A DNA stretch of 64,000 bases from DASSUW01 sp036257565 (GCA_036257565.1 DATAFH010000069.1:3842-67841); one strand, 5' to 3'. Positions 44,000-53,296 are shown, counted from the first letter of the stretch. The notes: generated from the letters alone by a model not told the origin. Made by a program: numbers and translations.

Positions 44000-45385
44000 A
44001 TGGCTGTCAACGTCCCCGCCCAGATCGATCGCGCCCGCATCCGTGAGCTGATCGAACGCGAGGAGAAGGCGCTCAACGAGCGTACCCGCAAGTCCGAGCA
44101 GATGTACAAGCGCGCCCACGCAGTGCTCTCAGGCGGCGTCGCCTCCTCCTATCAGCTGCGCGACCCCTGGCCGATCTACCTCGAGCGCGGCAAGGGCCCG
44201 AAGGTGTGGGACGTCGACGGCAACGAGATGTACGACTTCCACAACGGCTTCGGCTCGATGGTCCAGGGGCACGCCCACCCCGCCATCGGCAAGGCGATCC
44301 GGGACCGCTACGAGCAGGGCACCCACTTCGCCGCCCCGACCGAGGACGCCGTGGTGGTCGCCGAGGAGCTGACCCGCCGCTGGGAGCTACCGCGGTGGCG
44401 CTATACGAACTCGGGCTCCGAGTCGACGATGGACGCGATCCGCATCGCCCGCGCACGCACGGGGCGCGACACGGTGATGAAGATCTTCGGCTCCTATCAC
44501 GGCCACCACGACACCGTGATGGTCTCGATCGGCGTCGAGTACGACCGGATCGGCGACCGCGACAACCTCGCCTCGCTCCCGTACGGCGCCGGCATCCCGC
44601 AGGCAACGGTCGAGATGACGGTCGCCGTGCCGTTCAACGACGCGCCCGCCATGGAGCGCCGCATCGAGCGCCTGGCCGGCGAGGGGCGCCTGCCCGCGTG
44701 CGTGATCATGGAGGCGGCGATGATGAACCTGGGGGTCGTGCTCCCCCAGCCCGGCTACCTCGAGCAGGTCCGGGAGATCACCCGGCGCCACGGGATCGTG
44801 CTCATCTTCGACGAGGTGAAGACCGGCCTCACGATCGCCGCCGGCGGCGCAACCGAGCGGTTCGGCGTGACGCCCGACATGGTCACGCTCGCCAAGGCGC
44901 TCGGCGGCGGCGTGCCGACCGGCGCGATCGGCGGCACCGACGACGTCATGGAGGTCGTCGAGGACGGATCCGTGTTCCAGGTCGGCACCTACAACGGGAA
45001 CCCGCTCGGAATGGCGGCGACGCGCGCGAACCTGCTCGAGGTCCTCACTCCGGACGCGTACACGCACCTCGATCGCCTCAACGACCGCATCCTCACCGGC
45101 TGCCAGCGCGTGATCGACAAGCACAACCTGCCCGGCTACTCGGTGGGCATCGGGTCGAAGGGCTGCGTGACGTTCTCGCCCGTCGAGATCGTCGATTACG
45201 AGACGTTCAAGGCCAACCAGGACGCCGACCTGGCGGAGCTGGCGTGGCTGTTCAACATGAACCGCGGCATCTTCATGACGCCGGGCCGCGAGGAGGAGTG
45301 GACCCTCTCGGTCACGCACGACGACGCGTCGGTGGACGCGTACGTGCAGGTCTTCGACGCCATGGCCGACGAGCTCACGCGGTAG
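44000..45385 (+). CDS. class III aminotransferase, glutamate-1-semialdehyde aminomutase-like
   Basis: 461 residues. The PLP lysine is K299 in LAKALGGGVPTGA; other PLP contacts are NSGSESTMDAIRIAR, SYHGHHD and FDEVKTGL. The sequence is close to the HemL group, but N-terminal and middle parts (AVLSGGVASSYQLRDPWPIY, GYSVGIGSKGCVTFSP) suggest a relative of HemL that acts on other amino acids or beta-amino acids. The missing hallmark is a clear hemL neighbourhood. ATG 44000 has AGGAGAGAG 9 bases upstream. Divergent from purF by 138 bases. Confidence 0.85.
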   Translation: MAVNVPAQIDRARIRELIEREEKALNERTRKSEQMYKRAHAVLSGGVASSYQLRDPWPIYLERGKGPKVWDVDGNEMYDFHNGFGSMVQGHAHPAIGKAIRDRYEQGTHFAAPTEDAVVVAEELTRRWELPRWRYTNSGSESTMDAIRIARARTGRDTVMKIFGSYHGHHDTVMVSIGVEYDRIGDRDNLASLPYGAGIPQATVEMTVAVPFNDAPAMERRIERLAGEGRLPACVIMEAAMMNLGVVLPQPGYLEQVREITRRHGIVLIFDEVKTGLTIAAGGATERFGVTPDMVTLAKALGGGVPTGAIGGTDDVMEVVEDGSVFQVGTYNGNPLGMAATRANLLEVLTPDAYTHLDRLNDRILTGCQRVIDKHNLPGYSVGIGSKGCVTFSPVEIVDYETFKANQDADLAELAWLFNMNRGIFMTPGREEEWTLSVTHDDASVDAYVQVFDAMADELTR

Positions 45386-46556
45386 CGCGCTCGGCGGCGC
45401 GCGCCTGCGTGGCGCGCGCCGCCAGCTCGCGAGCGGCGATCTGGTGGACGTCGCGGACGAGCCCGATCCGGAACAGCGATCGGGTCTCGTTCGCGACGCG
45501 GCCGTCGCCCGCGCGCAGGACGATCCGCAGGTCCTCGTTCACCGACTTGGCGGCCATCGCGATCGAGATATTCTCGAGGTCGTCGTCGGTGACCGCGGCG
45601 AGCGCCACCGCCCGCTCGAGTGACAGCCGCCGCAGCAGCGACGGGTCGGCGCCGCGGCCGATCACCACCGGGAGGCCGAACTCGCGCGCCAGGCCGACGT
45701 TCTCGCCCTCCTCGCGGTCGTCGACCGCGACGACGCCGATCCCGACCTCCCGCAGCAGCAGGCACAGCCGCAGGCCGACCTGCCCCATCCCGACGACCAC
45801 CACGTGGTCGCGGCGCGGCACAGCGCGCCGCCCGAACAGCCCGGTCAGCCGGCGGTCGATCAGCCGGTTGACGAGCCCGGCGGTGAACGACGCCTCGAAG
45901 ACGAGGGCCGCGAGCATCGAGGCGGTCAGGAAGGCCTTCAGGCCCTTCGGCCCGTCCGCGACCTCGTCGTTCGGGTCGACGGTCACCAGCGTCTTCGCCG
46001 ACCCGTAGGCCGCGTCCACCACGCCCTGCCCGAGCACGGCCATCGATGCGACCGTCTCGATGAAGAGGATCACGAGCAGCCCGAGCGCGCCCCACAGCAG
46101 CAGCGCGGCGCTCTTGTCGTACGGCGTCAGGATCGCGCGCGCGAGCGCCGCCACCCGCCGCCGCTTCGGCACCTCCACCGGATCGCCCTCGTGCACCTCC
46201 TCGAGGTCGTCGCCGAGGCACGGCCCCGCGAGCGACGGCGCGACGATGTCGGCCATCGACGTCACCGTGCAGTGCTCGATCGCCTCCTCCACCTGCCCGG
46301 CGATCGTGGGGTCAAAGATCGTGACGAGCAGCGGCAGCTCCTCGTCCATCGAGCGCACCATCAGCGCCATCCGCAGTGCCACCGCGTCGTCGCGCGAGAC
46401 CACCACCACGACGTCGATGCCGTCGACCTCGAGCGCGTGCTTCATCTCGCGCTCCCCCGGCGACTTGAGCCGATACACCTCGGCCCCGTCGTCGTCGAGG
46501 GCGCGGCGGACCTCCTCCGCCAGGTCGCCCTCGCCGATCAGGACAACGTGGCTCAG
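45375..46556 (-). CDS. RCK (TrkA-N) two-domain membrane protein, potassium channel-like
   Basis: 393 residues. Two Rossmann RCK domains flank a membrane part: N-terminal HVVLIGEGDLAEEVRRAL and C-terminal HVVVVGMGQVGLRLCLLLREVG, with two helices between (SAALLLWGALGLLVILFIE, FLTASMLAALVFEASFTAGL). The potassium filter TVGYG is absent; between the helices is KTLVTVDPNDEVADG. It could be a channel with a divergent pore, a regulator, or a degenerate subunit. CTG 46556-46554 is the only available start before the first Rossmann strand and overlaps the purL TGA (CTGA), so it is coupled to purL. The 3' end overlaps the aminotransferase gene by 11 bases. Confidence 0.78.
   Translation of the reverse strand: MSHVVLIGEGDLAEEVRRALDDDGAEVYRLKSPGEREMKHALEVDGIDVVVVVSRDDAVALRMALMVRSMDEELPLLVTIFDPTIAGQVEEAIEHCTVTSMADIVAPSLAGPCLGDDLEEVHEGDPVEVPKRRRVAALARAILTPYDKSAALLLWGALGLLVILFIETVASMAVLGQGVVDAAYGSAKTLVTVDPNDEVADGPKGLKAFLTASMLAALVFEASFTAGLVNRLIDRRLTGLFGRRAVPRRDHVVVVGMGQVGLRLCLLLREVGIGVVAVDDREEGENVGLAREFGLPVVIGRGADPSLLRRLSLERAVALAAVTDDDLENISIAMAAKSVNEDLRIVLRAGDGRVANETRSLFRIGLVRDVHQIAARELAARATQARAAERATA
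45393..45423. terminator. perfect 13-bp GC hairpin between convergent genes
   Basis: GGCGGCGCGCGCC, a TGCGT loop and GGCGCGCGCCGCC form an uninterrupted stem 8 bases after the stop of the aminotransferase gene and inside the last 50 bases of the RCK gene. No T run follows, as is common for high-GC actinobacterial terminators. It may stop plus-strand transcription. Confidence 0.5.
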
Positions 46557-48709
46557 AGGAGCCCCGCCAGCCCGGCGCGGTGCGTGCGGGCGAGCTCGGC
46601 GACGGCGAGCTCGAGCTCGCCGTCGATGGACAGCACGTCCCCGCCGACCTCGCCGAGCTCCACCGCGGCGGCTCCGAAGCGGGCGAGCGCCTCGCGCGGA
46701 CCGGAGACCACGAACGCGCCCGGGCCCTCGGCGAACAGTGGCGCGTCGCCGAGCGCCACGCGCGCGCCGATCCCGCCCGCGATGCAGCACTCGGCGAGCG
46801 CGACGGCGAGGCCGCCCTCGGCGACGTCGTGCGCCGACCGCAGGGCGCCCGACCGCACGCCCTGGCGCACGGCAGCGTGCAGCGCCTTGATCTCGCCGAG
46901 GTCGGCGGACGGCAGCGCGCCCTCGAGCGGCTCCCCGCGCAGCTTGGCGAGCTCGGAGCCGGCCTCGGACGGGCCCCAGGAGGCCCGCAGCAGCGCCACT
47001 GCGTCGCCGGCCTGCGCGAAGCCGAGCTGCCCGCTGCGCGTCGGGTCGGGCAGCTCGCCGACCATGCCGACCACGGGCGTCGGGTAGATCGGACCCTCGC
47101 CGCCCTCGTTGTAGAGCGAGACGTTGCCGCCGACCACCGGCACGCCGAGCGCCCGGCAGGCGTCGCCGAGGCCGGCGACGGCGCGGATGAGCTGCCAGGC
47201 GATGTGCGGCTTCTCGGGATTGCCGAAGTTCAGGCAGTTCGTGAGTCCGAGCGGCTCGGCGCCCACGCACGCGAGGTTGGCCGAGCACTCGAGCACCGCC
47301 TCGACGGCGCCGCGGTAGGGGTCGACGGCCACGCGCCGGCCGTTGCCGTCGATCGAGACGGCGACCGCGCCACCGGCGTCGAGCATCAGCACCGCGGCGT
47401 CGGCCTGCTCGGGGCGGCGGACCGTGCGCGAGCCGACGACGCAGTCGTACTGCTCGAACGCCCACCGCCGGGAGGCGAGGTTGGCGCTGCCGAGAAGTCC
47501 GAGCAAGGTGCCTCCGGCGTCGAGCCCCGCGTCGAGGACGGGCGGCGGCGCCGGGTAGAGCGGCCGGCTCGGCTCGAGCGGCTCGAGCTCGTAGACCGGG
47601 CACTCGTCCACCAGCGCAGTCACCGGCAGGTCGCCGACGAGCTCGTGCCCGTCGAACACGCGCAGCTGCCCCGACCCGGTGACCTCGCCGATCGCGGTCG
47701 CGTTGACCTCCCACCGCCCGCAGACGGCCAGCACGTCGTCGACCCGCTCGGGCTCGACCACGCACAGCATCCGCTCCTGCGACTCGGAGATCATGATCTC
47801 GAACGGCTCCATGTCCGCCTCGCGCAGCGGCACGCGGCGCACGTCGAGGTCGATCCCGACGCCGCCCTTGGCTGCCATCTCGGACGCCGACGACGTGAGA
47901 CCCGCGGCCCCCAGATCCTGGAGCGCGACGAGGAGCTCGCGGTCGAGCAGCTCGAGCGAGCACTCGAGCAGCCTGCTCTCCTCGAACGGATCACCGATCT
48001 GCACGGTCGGACGCTTGGCCGCGTCCTCGTCGCCGAGCTCGGCCGAGGCGAGCACGGACGCGCCGCCGATCCCGTCGCGCCCGGTGCGCGCGCCGAACAA
48101 CACCACGACGTTGCCGACGCCGGCCGCGGCCGAGCGGATCAGCTTGTCGATCTCGATCAGACCGACGCACATGGCGTTGACCAGGCAGTTCTGCTCGTAG
48201 GGCGCCTCGAAGTAGATCTCGCCGCCGACCGTGGCGACGCCGATCGAGTTGCCGTAATGGCCGATGCCGGCGACCGCGTGCTCGAGCAGGTAGCGCGAGC
48301 GCGCGGACCCGGCCGGCTCGCCGAAGCGCAGCGAGTCGAGGATCGCGATCGGCCGGGCCCCGATCGCGAACACGTCGCGCAGGATGCCGCCCACGCCGGT
48401 CGCCGCGCCCTGGAACGGCTCGACCGCGCTCGGATGGTTGTGCGACTCGACCTTGAACGCGCACGCCAGCCCGTCGCCCACGGACACCGCGCCGGCGTTC
48501 TCCCCCGGGCCGAGCACGAGCCGCGAGCCCTCGACCGGCAGCGTCTTGAGCAGCCGGCGCGAGTGCTTGTAGCCGCAATGCTCGGACCACATGAGGCTGA
48601 AGACCGCGAGCTCGACCTGATTCGGCTCGCGGCCCAGCTTCTCCACGATCAGGTCGAACTCGTCGTCGGTGAGCCCGAGCTCGCGGTGGCGTGCGCGTAC
48701 GGTGGTCAT
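46553..48709 (-). CDS. purL: phosphoribosylformylglycinamidine synthase, large subunit (PurL)
   Basis: 718 residues, the small-form PurL that works with separate PurS and PurQ. N-terminal MWSEHCGYKHS, VESHNHPSAVEPFQGAATGVGG and the ATP-binding DLGAAGLTSSASEMA are family marks; the C-terminal AIR synthase-like half has GNVSLYNEGGEGPIY. It forms FGAM from FGAR with ATP and ammonia from PurQ. ATG 48709 overlaps the purQ stop (ATGA). The end overlaps the CTG start of the RCK gene. Confidence 0.96.
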   Translation of the reverse strand: MTTVRARHRELGLTDDEFDLIVEKLGREPNQVELAVFSLMWSEHCGYKHSRRLLKTLPVEGSRLVLGPGENAGAVSVGDGLACAFKVESHNHPSAVEPFQGAATGVGGILRDVFAIGARPIAILDSLRFGEPAGSARSRYLLEHAVAGIGHYGNSIGVATVGGEIYFEAPYEQNCLVNAMCVGLIEIDKLIRSAAAGVGNVVVLFGARTGRDGIGGASVLASAELGDEDAAKRPTVQIGDPFEESRLLECSLELLDRELLVALQDLGAAGLTSSASEMAAKGGVGIDLDVRRVPLREADMEPFEIMISESQERMLCVVEPERVDDVLAVCGRWEVNATAIGEVTGSGQLRVFDGHELVGDLPVTALVDECPVYELEPLEPSRPLYPAPPPVLDAGLDAGGTLLGLLGSANLASRRWAFEQYDCVVGSRTVRRPEQADAAVLMLDAGGAVAVSIDGNGRRVAVDPYRGAVEAVLECSANLACVGAEPLGLTNCLNFGNPEKPHIAWQLIRAVAGLGDACRALGVPVVGGNVSLYNEGGEGPIYPTPVVGMVGELPDPTRSGQLGFAQAGDAVALLRASWGPSEAGSELAKLRGEPLEGALPSADLGEIKALHAAVRQGVRSGALRSAHDVAEGGLAVALAECCIAGGIGARVALGDAPLFAEGPGAFVVSGPREALARFGAAAVELGEVGGDVLSIDGELELAVAELARTHRAGLAGLL

Positions 48710-49338
48710 GCGGGCGCCCCGATCAGCGCCAGCCCGTCCACCGAGCCCGTGAGGATGTCGACGGCGTGCTCCGGGTGCGGCATCAGGCCGAGCACGTTCC
48801 CGGCCTCGTTGCAGACGCCGGCGATGTCGTTCATCGAGCCGTTGAAGTTGTGCCCGGGCGCGTAGCGGAGGACGACCTGATCGCCGAGGTCGCCCGGCGA
48901 CCAGTAGCGGCCGGTGGTGTGCTTGGCCGGGATCGAGAGCCGCTGGCCGACCTCGCAGCCTCGGGTCCACGGGATCGAGGTGTTGACGACCTCGACCTCC
49001 ACCTGCCGGCAGGTGAAGCGCAGCGAGGTGTTCGGGAGCAGGGCACCGGGGAGCAGGCCGGCCTCGCACAGCACCTGGAAGCCGTTGCAGATGCCGAGCA
49101 CCAGCCCGCCCTCGCTGGCGAAGCGATCGACCGCGCCCATGACCGGCGAGAAGCGCGCGATCGCGCCGACCCGCAGGTAGTCGCCGTACGAGAAGCCGCC
49201 GGGGATGATGACCGCGTCCGCTCCCCGCAGGTCCGCGTCGCCGTGCCACAGCAGCTCCGCGTCACCGACCCGGCGCGCGGCGGCGAGCGCGTCGCGCTCG
49301 TCACACGACCCCGGAAACTGCACCACGCCGAACCTCAT
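48706..49338 (-). CDS. purQ: phosphoribosylformylglycinamidine synthase, glutaminase subunit (PurQ)
   Basis: 210 residues. A class I glutamine amidotransferase with nucleophile Cys in GLVLGICNGFQVL and the His/Glu pair in LMPHPEHAV; the front has PGGFSYGDYLR. It supplies ammonia to PurL. ATG 49338 overlaps the purS stop, and its own stop overlaps the purL start, so these three proteins should be made in equal amounts. Confidence 0.96.
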   Translation of the reverse strand: MRFGVVQFPGSCDERDALAAARRVGDAELLWHGDADLRGADAVIIPGGFSYGDYLRVGAIARFSPVMGAVDRFASEGGLVLGICNGFQVLCEAGLLPGALLPNTSLRFTCRQVEVEVVNTSIPWTRGCEVGQRLSIPAKHTTGRYWSPGDLGDQVVLRYAPGHNFNGSMNDIAGVCNEAGNVLGLMPHPEHAVDILTGSVDGLALIGAPA

Positions 49339-49550
49339 TCGATCTCGAAGTCCTCGATCAAGGGATTCGCGAGCAACCGCTCGCACATCTCCGGAACCTG
49401 CGTCGGGTCCTCGACGTCGAGCTCGACGAGCCGGCCGACGTGCACGTTGGCCACCCCCTCGAAGCCGAGCGCCGGGAGCGCGCGCTCGACCGCCTGGCCC
49501 TGCGGGTCGAGGATCCCGGCCTTGGGCCGGATCAGCACCCGCACCCTCAC
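49335..49550 (-). CDS. purS: phosphoribosylformylglycinamidine synthase, PurS subunit
   Basis: 71 residues. RVRVLIRPKAGILDPQGQAV and the LGFEGVANVHVGRLVELDV stretch are the PurS signature; the protein dimerises and holds PurQ and PurL together. It is slightly shorter than usual (about 80). GTG 49550 overlaps the purC stop (GTGA). Confidence 0.93.
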   Translation of the reverse strand: MRVRVLIRPKAGILDPQGQAVERALPALGFEGVANVHVGRLVELDVEDPTQVPEMCERLLANPLIEDFEIE

Positions 49551-50413
49551 GTCACACGGTCCAACCATGCCGAGAAGGGCTCGCCGGCCAGCTGCTCGTA
49601 GGCGGTCACGTAGCGCTCCCGCGTGGCCGCGACCACGTCGTCGGGGATCGCGGGCGCGGGCGGCGTCTTGTCCCACCCCGTGCCGGACGCCCAGTCGCGC
49701 ACGTACTGCTTGTCGAAGCTCGGCTGCCCGCGGCCGACCTCGTAGCGGTCGGCCGGCCAGAAGCGCGAGGAGTCCGGCGTGCACACCTCGTCGCCGAGCG
49801 TGAGCGTGCCGTCCGCGTCGAGCCCGAACTCGAACTTCGTGTCGGCGAGGATGATCCCGCGCTCACGGGCGTGCTCGGCGATCCGCCGGTAGACCGCGAT
49901 CGAGAGGTCGCGCAACCGCTCGCCCAGCTCCCGCGAGCCGGCGAGCTCAGCGGCCTGGTCGAAGTCGATCGCCTCGTCGTGCCCCTCCTCGGCCTTCGTC
50001 GAGGGCGTGAAGATCGGCTCCGGGAGCTGCTCGGACTCCCGCAGCCCGGGCGGCAGCTCGATCCCCGACACGCGCCCCGTCGCCTGGTAGTCCTTCCACC
50101 CGGAGCCCGAGAGGTAGCCGCGAACGACGCACTCGACGGGCAGCATGCGCAGGCGCTTGACGCGCAGCCCGCGGCCGCGGAACTCGTCGGGCACCCCGTC
50201 GGTGGCCGAGATCAGGTGGTTGGGCACGAGCTCCTTCGTGAGCTCGAACCACAGCACGGAGAGGCCGGTGAGCACCTTCCCCTTGTCGGGGATCGCGGTC
50301 GGGTGCACGACGTCGTAGGTGGAGATGCGGTCGGAGGCCACCATGAGCAGGTCGGCGCCGAGCTCATAGAGCTCGCGGACCTTGCCGGAGGCCAGCAGGG
50401 GAAGCGCGGTCAC
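49547..50413 (-). CDS. purC: SAICAR synthetase
   Basis: 288 residues, the longer yeast-like form. Marks: GKVRELYEL, the nucleotide-binding ASDRISTYDVV, GYLSGSGWKDY, SGIELPPGLRESEQL and the D-rich DTKFEFGLDADGTLTLGDEV end. It condenses CAIR with aspartate. GTG 50413; TAACCT lies 7 nt upstream, so an additional leaderless transcript may begin here, 15 bases after the end of the M24 peptidase gene. Its stop overlaps purS. Confidence 0.95.
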   Translation of the reverse strand: MTALPLLASGKVRELYELGADLLMVASDRISTYDVVHPTAIPDKGKVLTGLSVLWFELTKELVPNHLISATDGVPDEFRGRGLRVKRLRMLPVECVVRGYLSGSGWKDYQATGRVSGIELPPGLRESEQLPEPIFTPSTKAEEGHDEAIDFDQAAELAGSRELGERLRDLSIAVYRRIAEHARERGIILADTKFEFGLDADGTLTLGDEVCTPDSSRFWPADRYEVGRGQPSFDKQYVRDWASGTGWDKTPPAPAIPDDVVAATRERYVTAYEQLAGEPFSAWLDRVT

Positions 50414-50428
50414 GGCTGCCAGGTTACG

Positions 50429-51532
50429 TCACAGGTCGTACGGGAAATCCGTCAACAGCTCGGCGCCGTCATCGCCGACGAGCACGAGGTCCTCGAGCCG
50501 GACGCCGCCGAGCTCCTTTCGGTAGATGCCCGGCTCGAGCGTGATGACGTCCCCGGCCACCAGCGGGTCGGGGGTGCGGCCGAGGTTGGGCCGCTCGTGC
50601 ACCTCGAGCCCGACGCCGTGGCCGAGCCCGTGGTAGTAGCCCTCCTCGAGCGTCTTGCCGGGCGGCTTCGAGCGCTGGGTCGGGTAGCCGGCGGCCTCGA
50701 ACGGCTCGCATGACAGCGCGTAGATGTCGCGGCCGTCGGCGCCCGCGCGGACCGCGGCGAACGAGCGGTCGAGCGCCTCGCGCGTCAGGCGCCAGTACTC
50801 CGCGAGCTCCTCGGTCGGCTCCATGCCGCCGGCCACGAACGTGCGCGTCATGTCGGCCCAGCAGCGGGACGCGCGGTCGCGCGGCCAGATGTCGACGATC
50901 ACCGCCTCGCCCTCGCCGATCGGGCCGTGGCCGGGCTCGTGGCCGACCGCGCCCTGCGGCCCGTGGGAGACGATCACGTCGTCCGGCAGGTCGCAGTCGC
51001 GGGCGTCGCACAGCGCCTGCATCTCGGCCCGCACAGCCTCGCTGGTCAGCCCGTTGGGCAGCTCGCGGATCATGCGGGCGGCCACGGCCATCGCCGCGTC
51101 GGCGGCCCGCTGCGCGCGGCGAATGCCCTCGAGCTGCGCCCCGCTCTTGACGCGCCGGCGGGCGACGAACGCCTCGGGGTCGACGTCGAGCTCGATCCCC
51201 GCCGCTCGTAGGTGGTCGGCCACGCCGACCGGGAACTCGATCGGCACGGTCGCCCTCCCCACGCCGAGCCGCTCACAGGCGCGCAAGCACAGCTCGAGCT
51301 CGGCGGCGTGCCGAGGGATGCCGCTCGTCACCAGCTCGTCCCAGCCGAGCTCGGCGAGGTCGAGCACCTCGATCCCCAGCTCGCGGACCTTGTCGGCATC
51401 GAGGATGCTGACCGTCGCGGCTCGCTGGTCGCCGTCCTCCACGTAGAGGAAGGGGTCGATGATGCCCACCGGCACCGCGTGGAAGAGGTCGGCGGATTGC
51501 TCGGGAGCGCCGTACAGAAGAAAGGAACTCAT
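50429..51532 (-). CDS. M24-family metallopeptidase (Xaa-Pro aminopeptidase-like)
   Basis: 367 residues. An N-terminal creatinase-like domain (to about residue 150) precedes the pita-bread M24 domain. The ligands can be found in order: VIVDIWPRD (Asp) and RCWADMTRTF (Asp), GHGVGLEVHE (His), ITLEPGIY (Glu) and GGVRLEDLVLV (Glu). It removes N-terminal residues before proline or cleaves Xaa-Pro dipeptides. It is the only non-purine gene in the purD-purL chain, and it is not overlapped: gaps of 43 and 15 bases separate it from purB and purC. GGAGGA lies 8 bases before ATG 51532. Confidence 0.9.
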   Translation of the reverse strand: MSSFLLYGAPEQSADLFHAVPVGIIDPFLYVEDGDQRAATVSILDADKVRELGIEVLDLAELGWDELVTSGIPRHAAELELCLRACERLGVGRATVPIEFPVGVADHLRAAGIELDVDPEAFVARRRVKSGAQLEGIRRAQRAADAAMAVAARMIRELPNGLTSEAVRAEMQALCDARDCDLPDDVIVSHGPQGAVGHEPGHGPIGEGEAVIVDIWPRDRASRCWADMTRTFVAGGMEPTEELAEYWRLTREALDRSFAAVRAGADGRDIYALSCEPFEAAGYPTQRSKPPGKTLEEGYYHGLGHGVGLEVHERPNLGRTPDPLVAGDVITLEPGIYRKELGGVRLEDLVLVGDDGAELLTDFPYDL

Positions 51533-51575
51533 AGTTCGTCCTCCGGTCTTCGCAAGCTCAGACCGACGGCCGATG

Positions 51576-52835
51576 TCACGGAAGCCGTCGGAGTATCTCT
51601 GGCACGTGTCGAACGTAGTGCCCGTAGTCGAAGATCGCGTCGAGATCGACGTCGAGCCCCTCTCGCTCGAGCAGCTGCCGGAGCGGCGTCCCGGTGTCCC
51701 ACGCCTCCTGCGCGAGGCGCTGCACGATGCGGTACGCGTCGTCACGCTGCATGCCGCCCTCGACGAGCGCGAGCAGCACGCGCTGGGAGAACAGCGCGCC
51801 GCTCGTGAGCTCGAGGTTGGCGGCCATGCGGTCGGCGTGGACGACCATGCCGCGCGCCACCCGCAGCGTGAGGTGCTGCATGTAATCGAGCAGCGTGGTG
51901 GCGTCGGGGAGCACGATCCGCTCGGCGCCCGAGTGCGAGATGTCGCGCTCGTGCCAGAGCGCCACGTTCTCGAGGCCCGTCACCGCGTAGCCGCGCAGCA
52001 CGCGCGCCAGCCCGCAGATGCGCTCCGCGGTGATCGGGTTGCGCTTGTGCGGCATCGCGCTCGAGCCCTTCTGGCCTGCGCGGAACGGCTCCTCGACCTC
52101 GCGCACCTCGGTGCGCTGCAGGTGGCGGATCTCCAGCGCGAACCGCTCGAGCCCGGCGCCCGCCAGCGCGACGGCGTTCAGCAGCTGGGCGTGGCGGTCG
52201 CGCGGAACGACCTGCGTGGACACCGGCTCCGCCGCCAACCCCAGCCGGTCGAGCACGCCCTGCTCGTACTCCGGCCCGAGCGCCGCATAGGTGCCGACCG
52301 CGCCCGAGATGGCACCGACCGCGGAGTCGGCGAACGCGGCCTCGAGCCGCCGGGCGTTGCGGTGCGCCTCCATCGCGAACCCCGCCAGCTTGAGGCCGAA
52401 CGACGTCGGCTCGGCGTGGACGCCGTGCGTGCGGCCCACGCACAGCGTGTCCGCGTGCTCGCGCGCCCGCTCGGTCAGCACGCGCGCCAGCTCGTAGCCC
52501 GCCGGCACGATCACCTCGCCCGCCCGCCGCAACTGCAGCGCGAGCGCGCTGTCGAGCACGTCGGACGACGTCAGCCCGAAGTGGATCCAGCGGCCCGCCG
52601 GGCCTGCCGACGCGGACAGCACGTCGACGAAGGCGGCCACGTCGTGATCGGTGACCGCTTCGCGCTCGCGCACCGCCTCGACCGTGAACGTGGCCGCGCG
52701 GATCGCCGCCAGGTCCTCCTCGGTCGGACCCTCGAGCGCCTCGGCCGCCGCGACCTCGACGTCGCGCCAGGCGGTCATCCGCGCCTCGTCGGTCCAGATC
52801 TCCCCGAGCTCCGGGCGGGTGTAGCGAGCGATCAA
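51576..52835 (-). CDS. purB: adenylosuccinate lyase
   Basis: 419 residues. The fumarase-fold family motif is GSSAMPHKRNPI (catalytic serine in the flexible loop), and other conserved pieces are TSSDVLDSALALQL, VGRTHGVHAEPTSFG and the DFALEIRHLQRTEV-like stretch. It acts in two purine steps: SAICAR to AICAR and adenylosuccinate to AMP. TTG 52835 overlaps the purE stop (TTGA), so it is translated with purE. Confidence 0.96.
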   Translation of the reverse strand: MIARYTRPELGEIWTDEARMTAWRDVEVAAAEALEGPTEEDLAAIRAATFTVEAVREREAVTDHDVAAFVDVLSASAGPAGRWIHFGLTSSDVLDSALALQLRRAGEVIVPAGYELARVLTERAREHADTLCVGRTHGVHAEPTSFGLKLAGFAMEAHRNARRLEAAFADSAVGAISGAVGTYAALGPEYEQGVLDRLGLAAEPVSTQVVPRDRHAQLLNAVALAGAGLERFALEIRHLQRTEVREVEEPFRAGQKGSSAMPHKRNPITAERICGLARVLRGYAVTGLENVALWHERDISHSGAERIVLPDATTLLDYMQHLTLRVARGMVVHADRMAANLELTSGALFSQRVLLALVEGGMQRDDAYRIVQRLAQEAWDTGTPLRQLLEREGLDVDLDAIFDYGHYVRHVPEILRRLP

Positions 52836-53296
52836 GAGTCGAGGATGCGCGCGGCGAGCACGGCCGCGTTGCGCGCGTTGTCCACGCCCACGCACGCGAC
52901 GGGCACGCCCGGCGGCATCTGGGCGATCGACAGCAGAGCGTCGAGCCCACCGGCGACCGACTTCGACGACGTCAACGGCACGCCGATCACGGGCAGCCTC
53001 GTGTGGGCGGCCACCACCCCCGGCAGCGCGGCGGACAGGCCGGCGCCGGCGATGATCACCCGCAGCCCGCGCATCTGCGCGTTCTTGGCGTAGTCGGCGA
53101 CCGTGTCGGGCTCACGGTGGGCGGACATGACGCGCACCTCGTGGCGGATGCCGAGCTCGGTCAGCTGCTGCGCGGCGGCGTCCATGGCCGGCATGTCCGA
53201 CTTCGAGCCCATGACGATGCCGACCACCGGCGCGTCGACCTCGAGCGCGTCGAACTCGGTCTCGACCGCGGTCTCGGTGACTGGCTCCTGACTCAC
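52832..53296 (-). CDS. purE: N5-carboxyaminoimidazole ribonucleotide mutase
   Basis: 154 residues with a 22-residue leader before VVGIVMGSKSDMPAMDAA. The catalytic His lies in VMSAHREPD, and GAGLSAALPGVVAAHT and GVDNARNAAVLAARIL follow. The sequence is class I PurE, which needs N5-CAIR from PurK; no purK is in the window. GTG 53296 overlaps the purD stop (GTGA). Confidence 0.95.
   Translation of the reverse strand: MSQEPVTETAVETEFDALEVDAPVVGIVMGSKSDMPAMDAAAQQLTELGIRHEVRVMSAHREPDTVADYAKNAQMRGLRVIIAGAGLSAALPGVVAAHTRLPVIGVPLTSSKSVAGGLDALLSIAQMPPGVPVACVGVDNARNAAVLAARILDS

Noticed and set aside
44000..45385. True hemL (glutamate-1-semialdehyde aminomutase)
   Set aside because: General fold fits, but there are no heme genes near and the N-terminal region differs; left as HemL-like.
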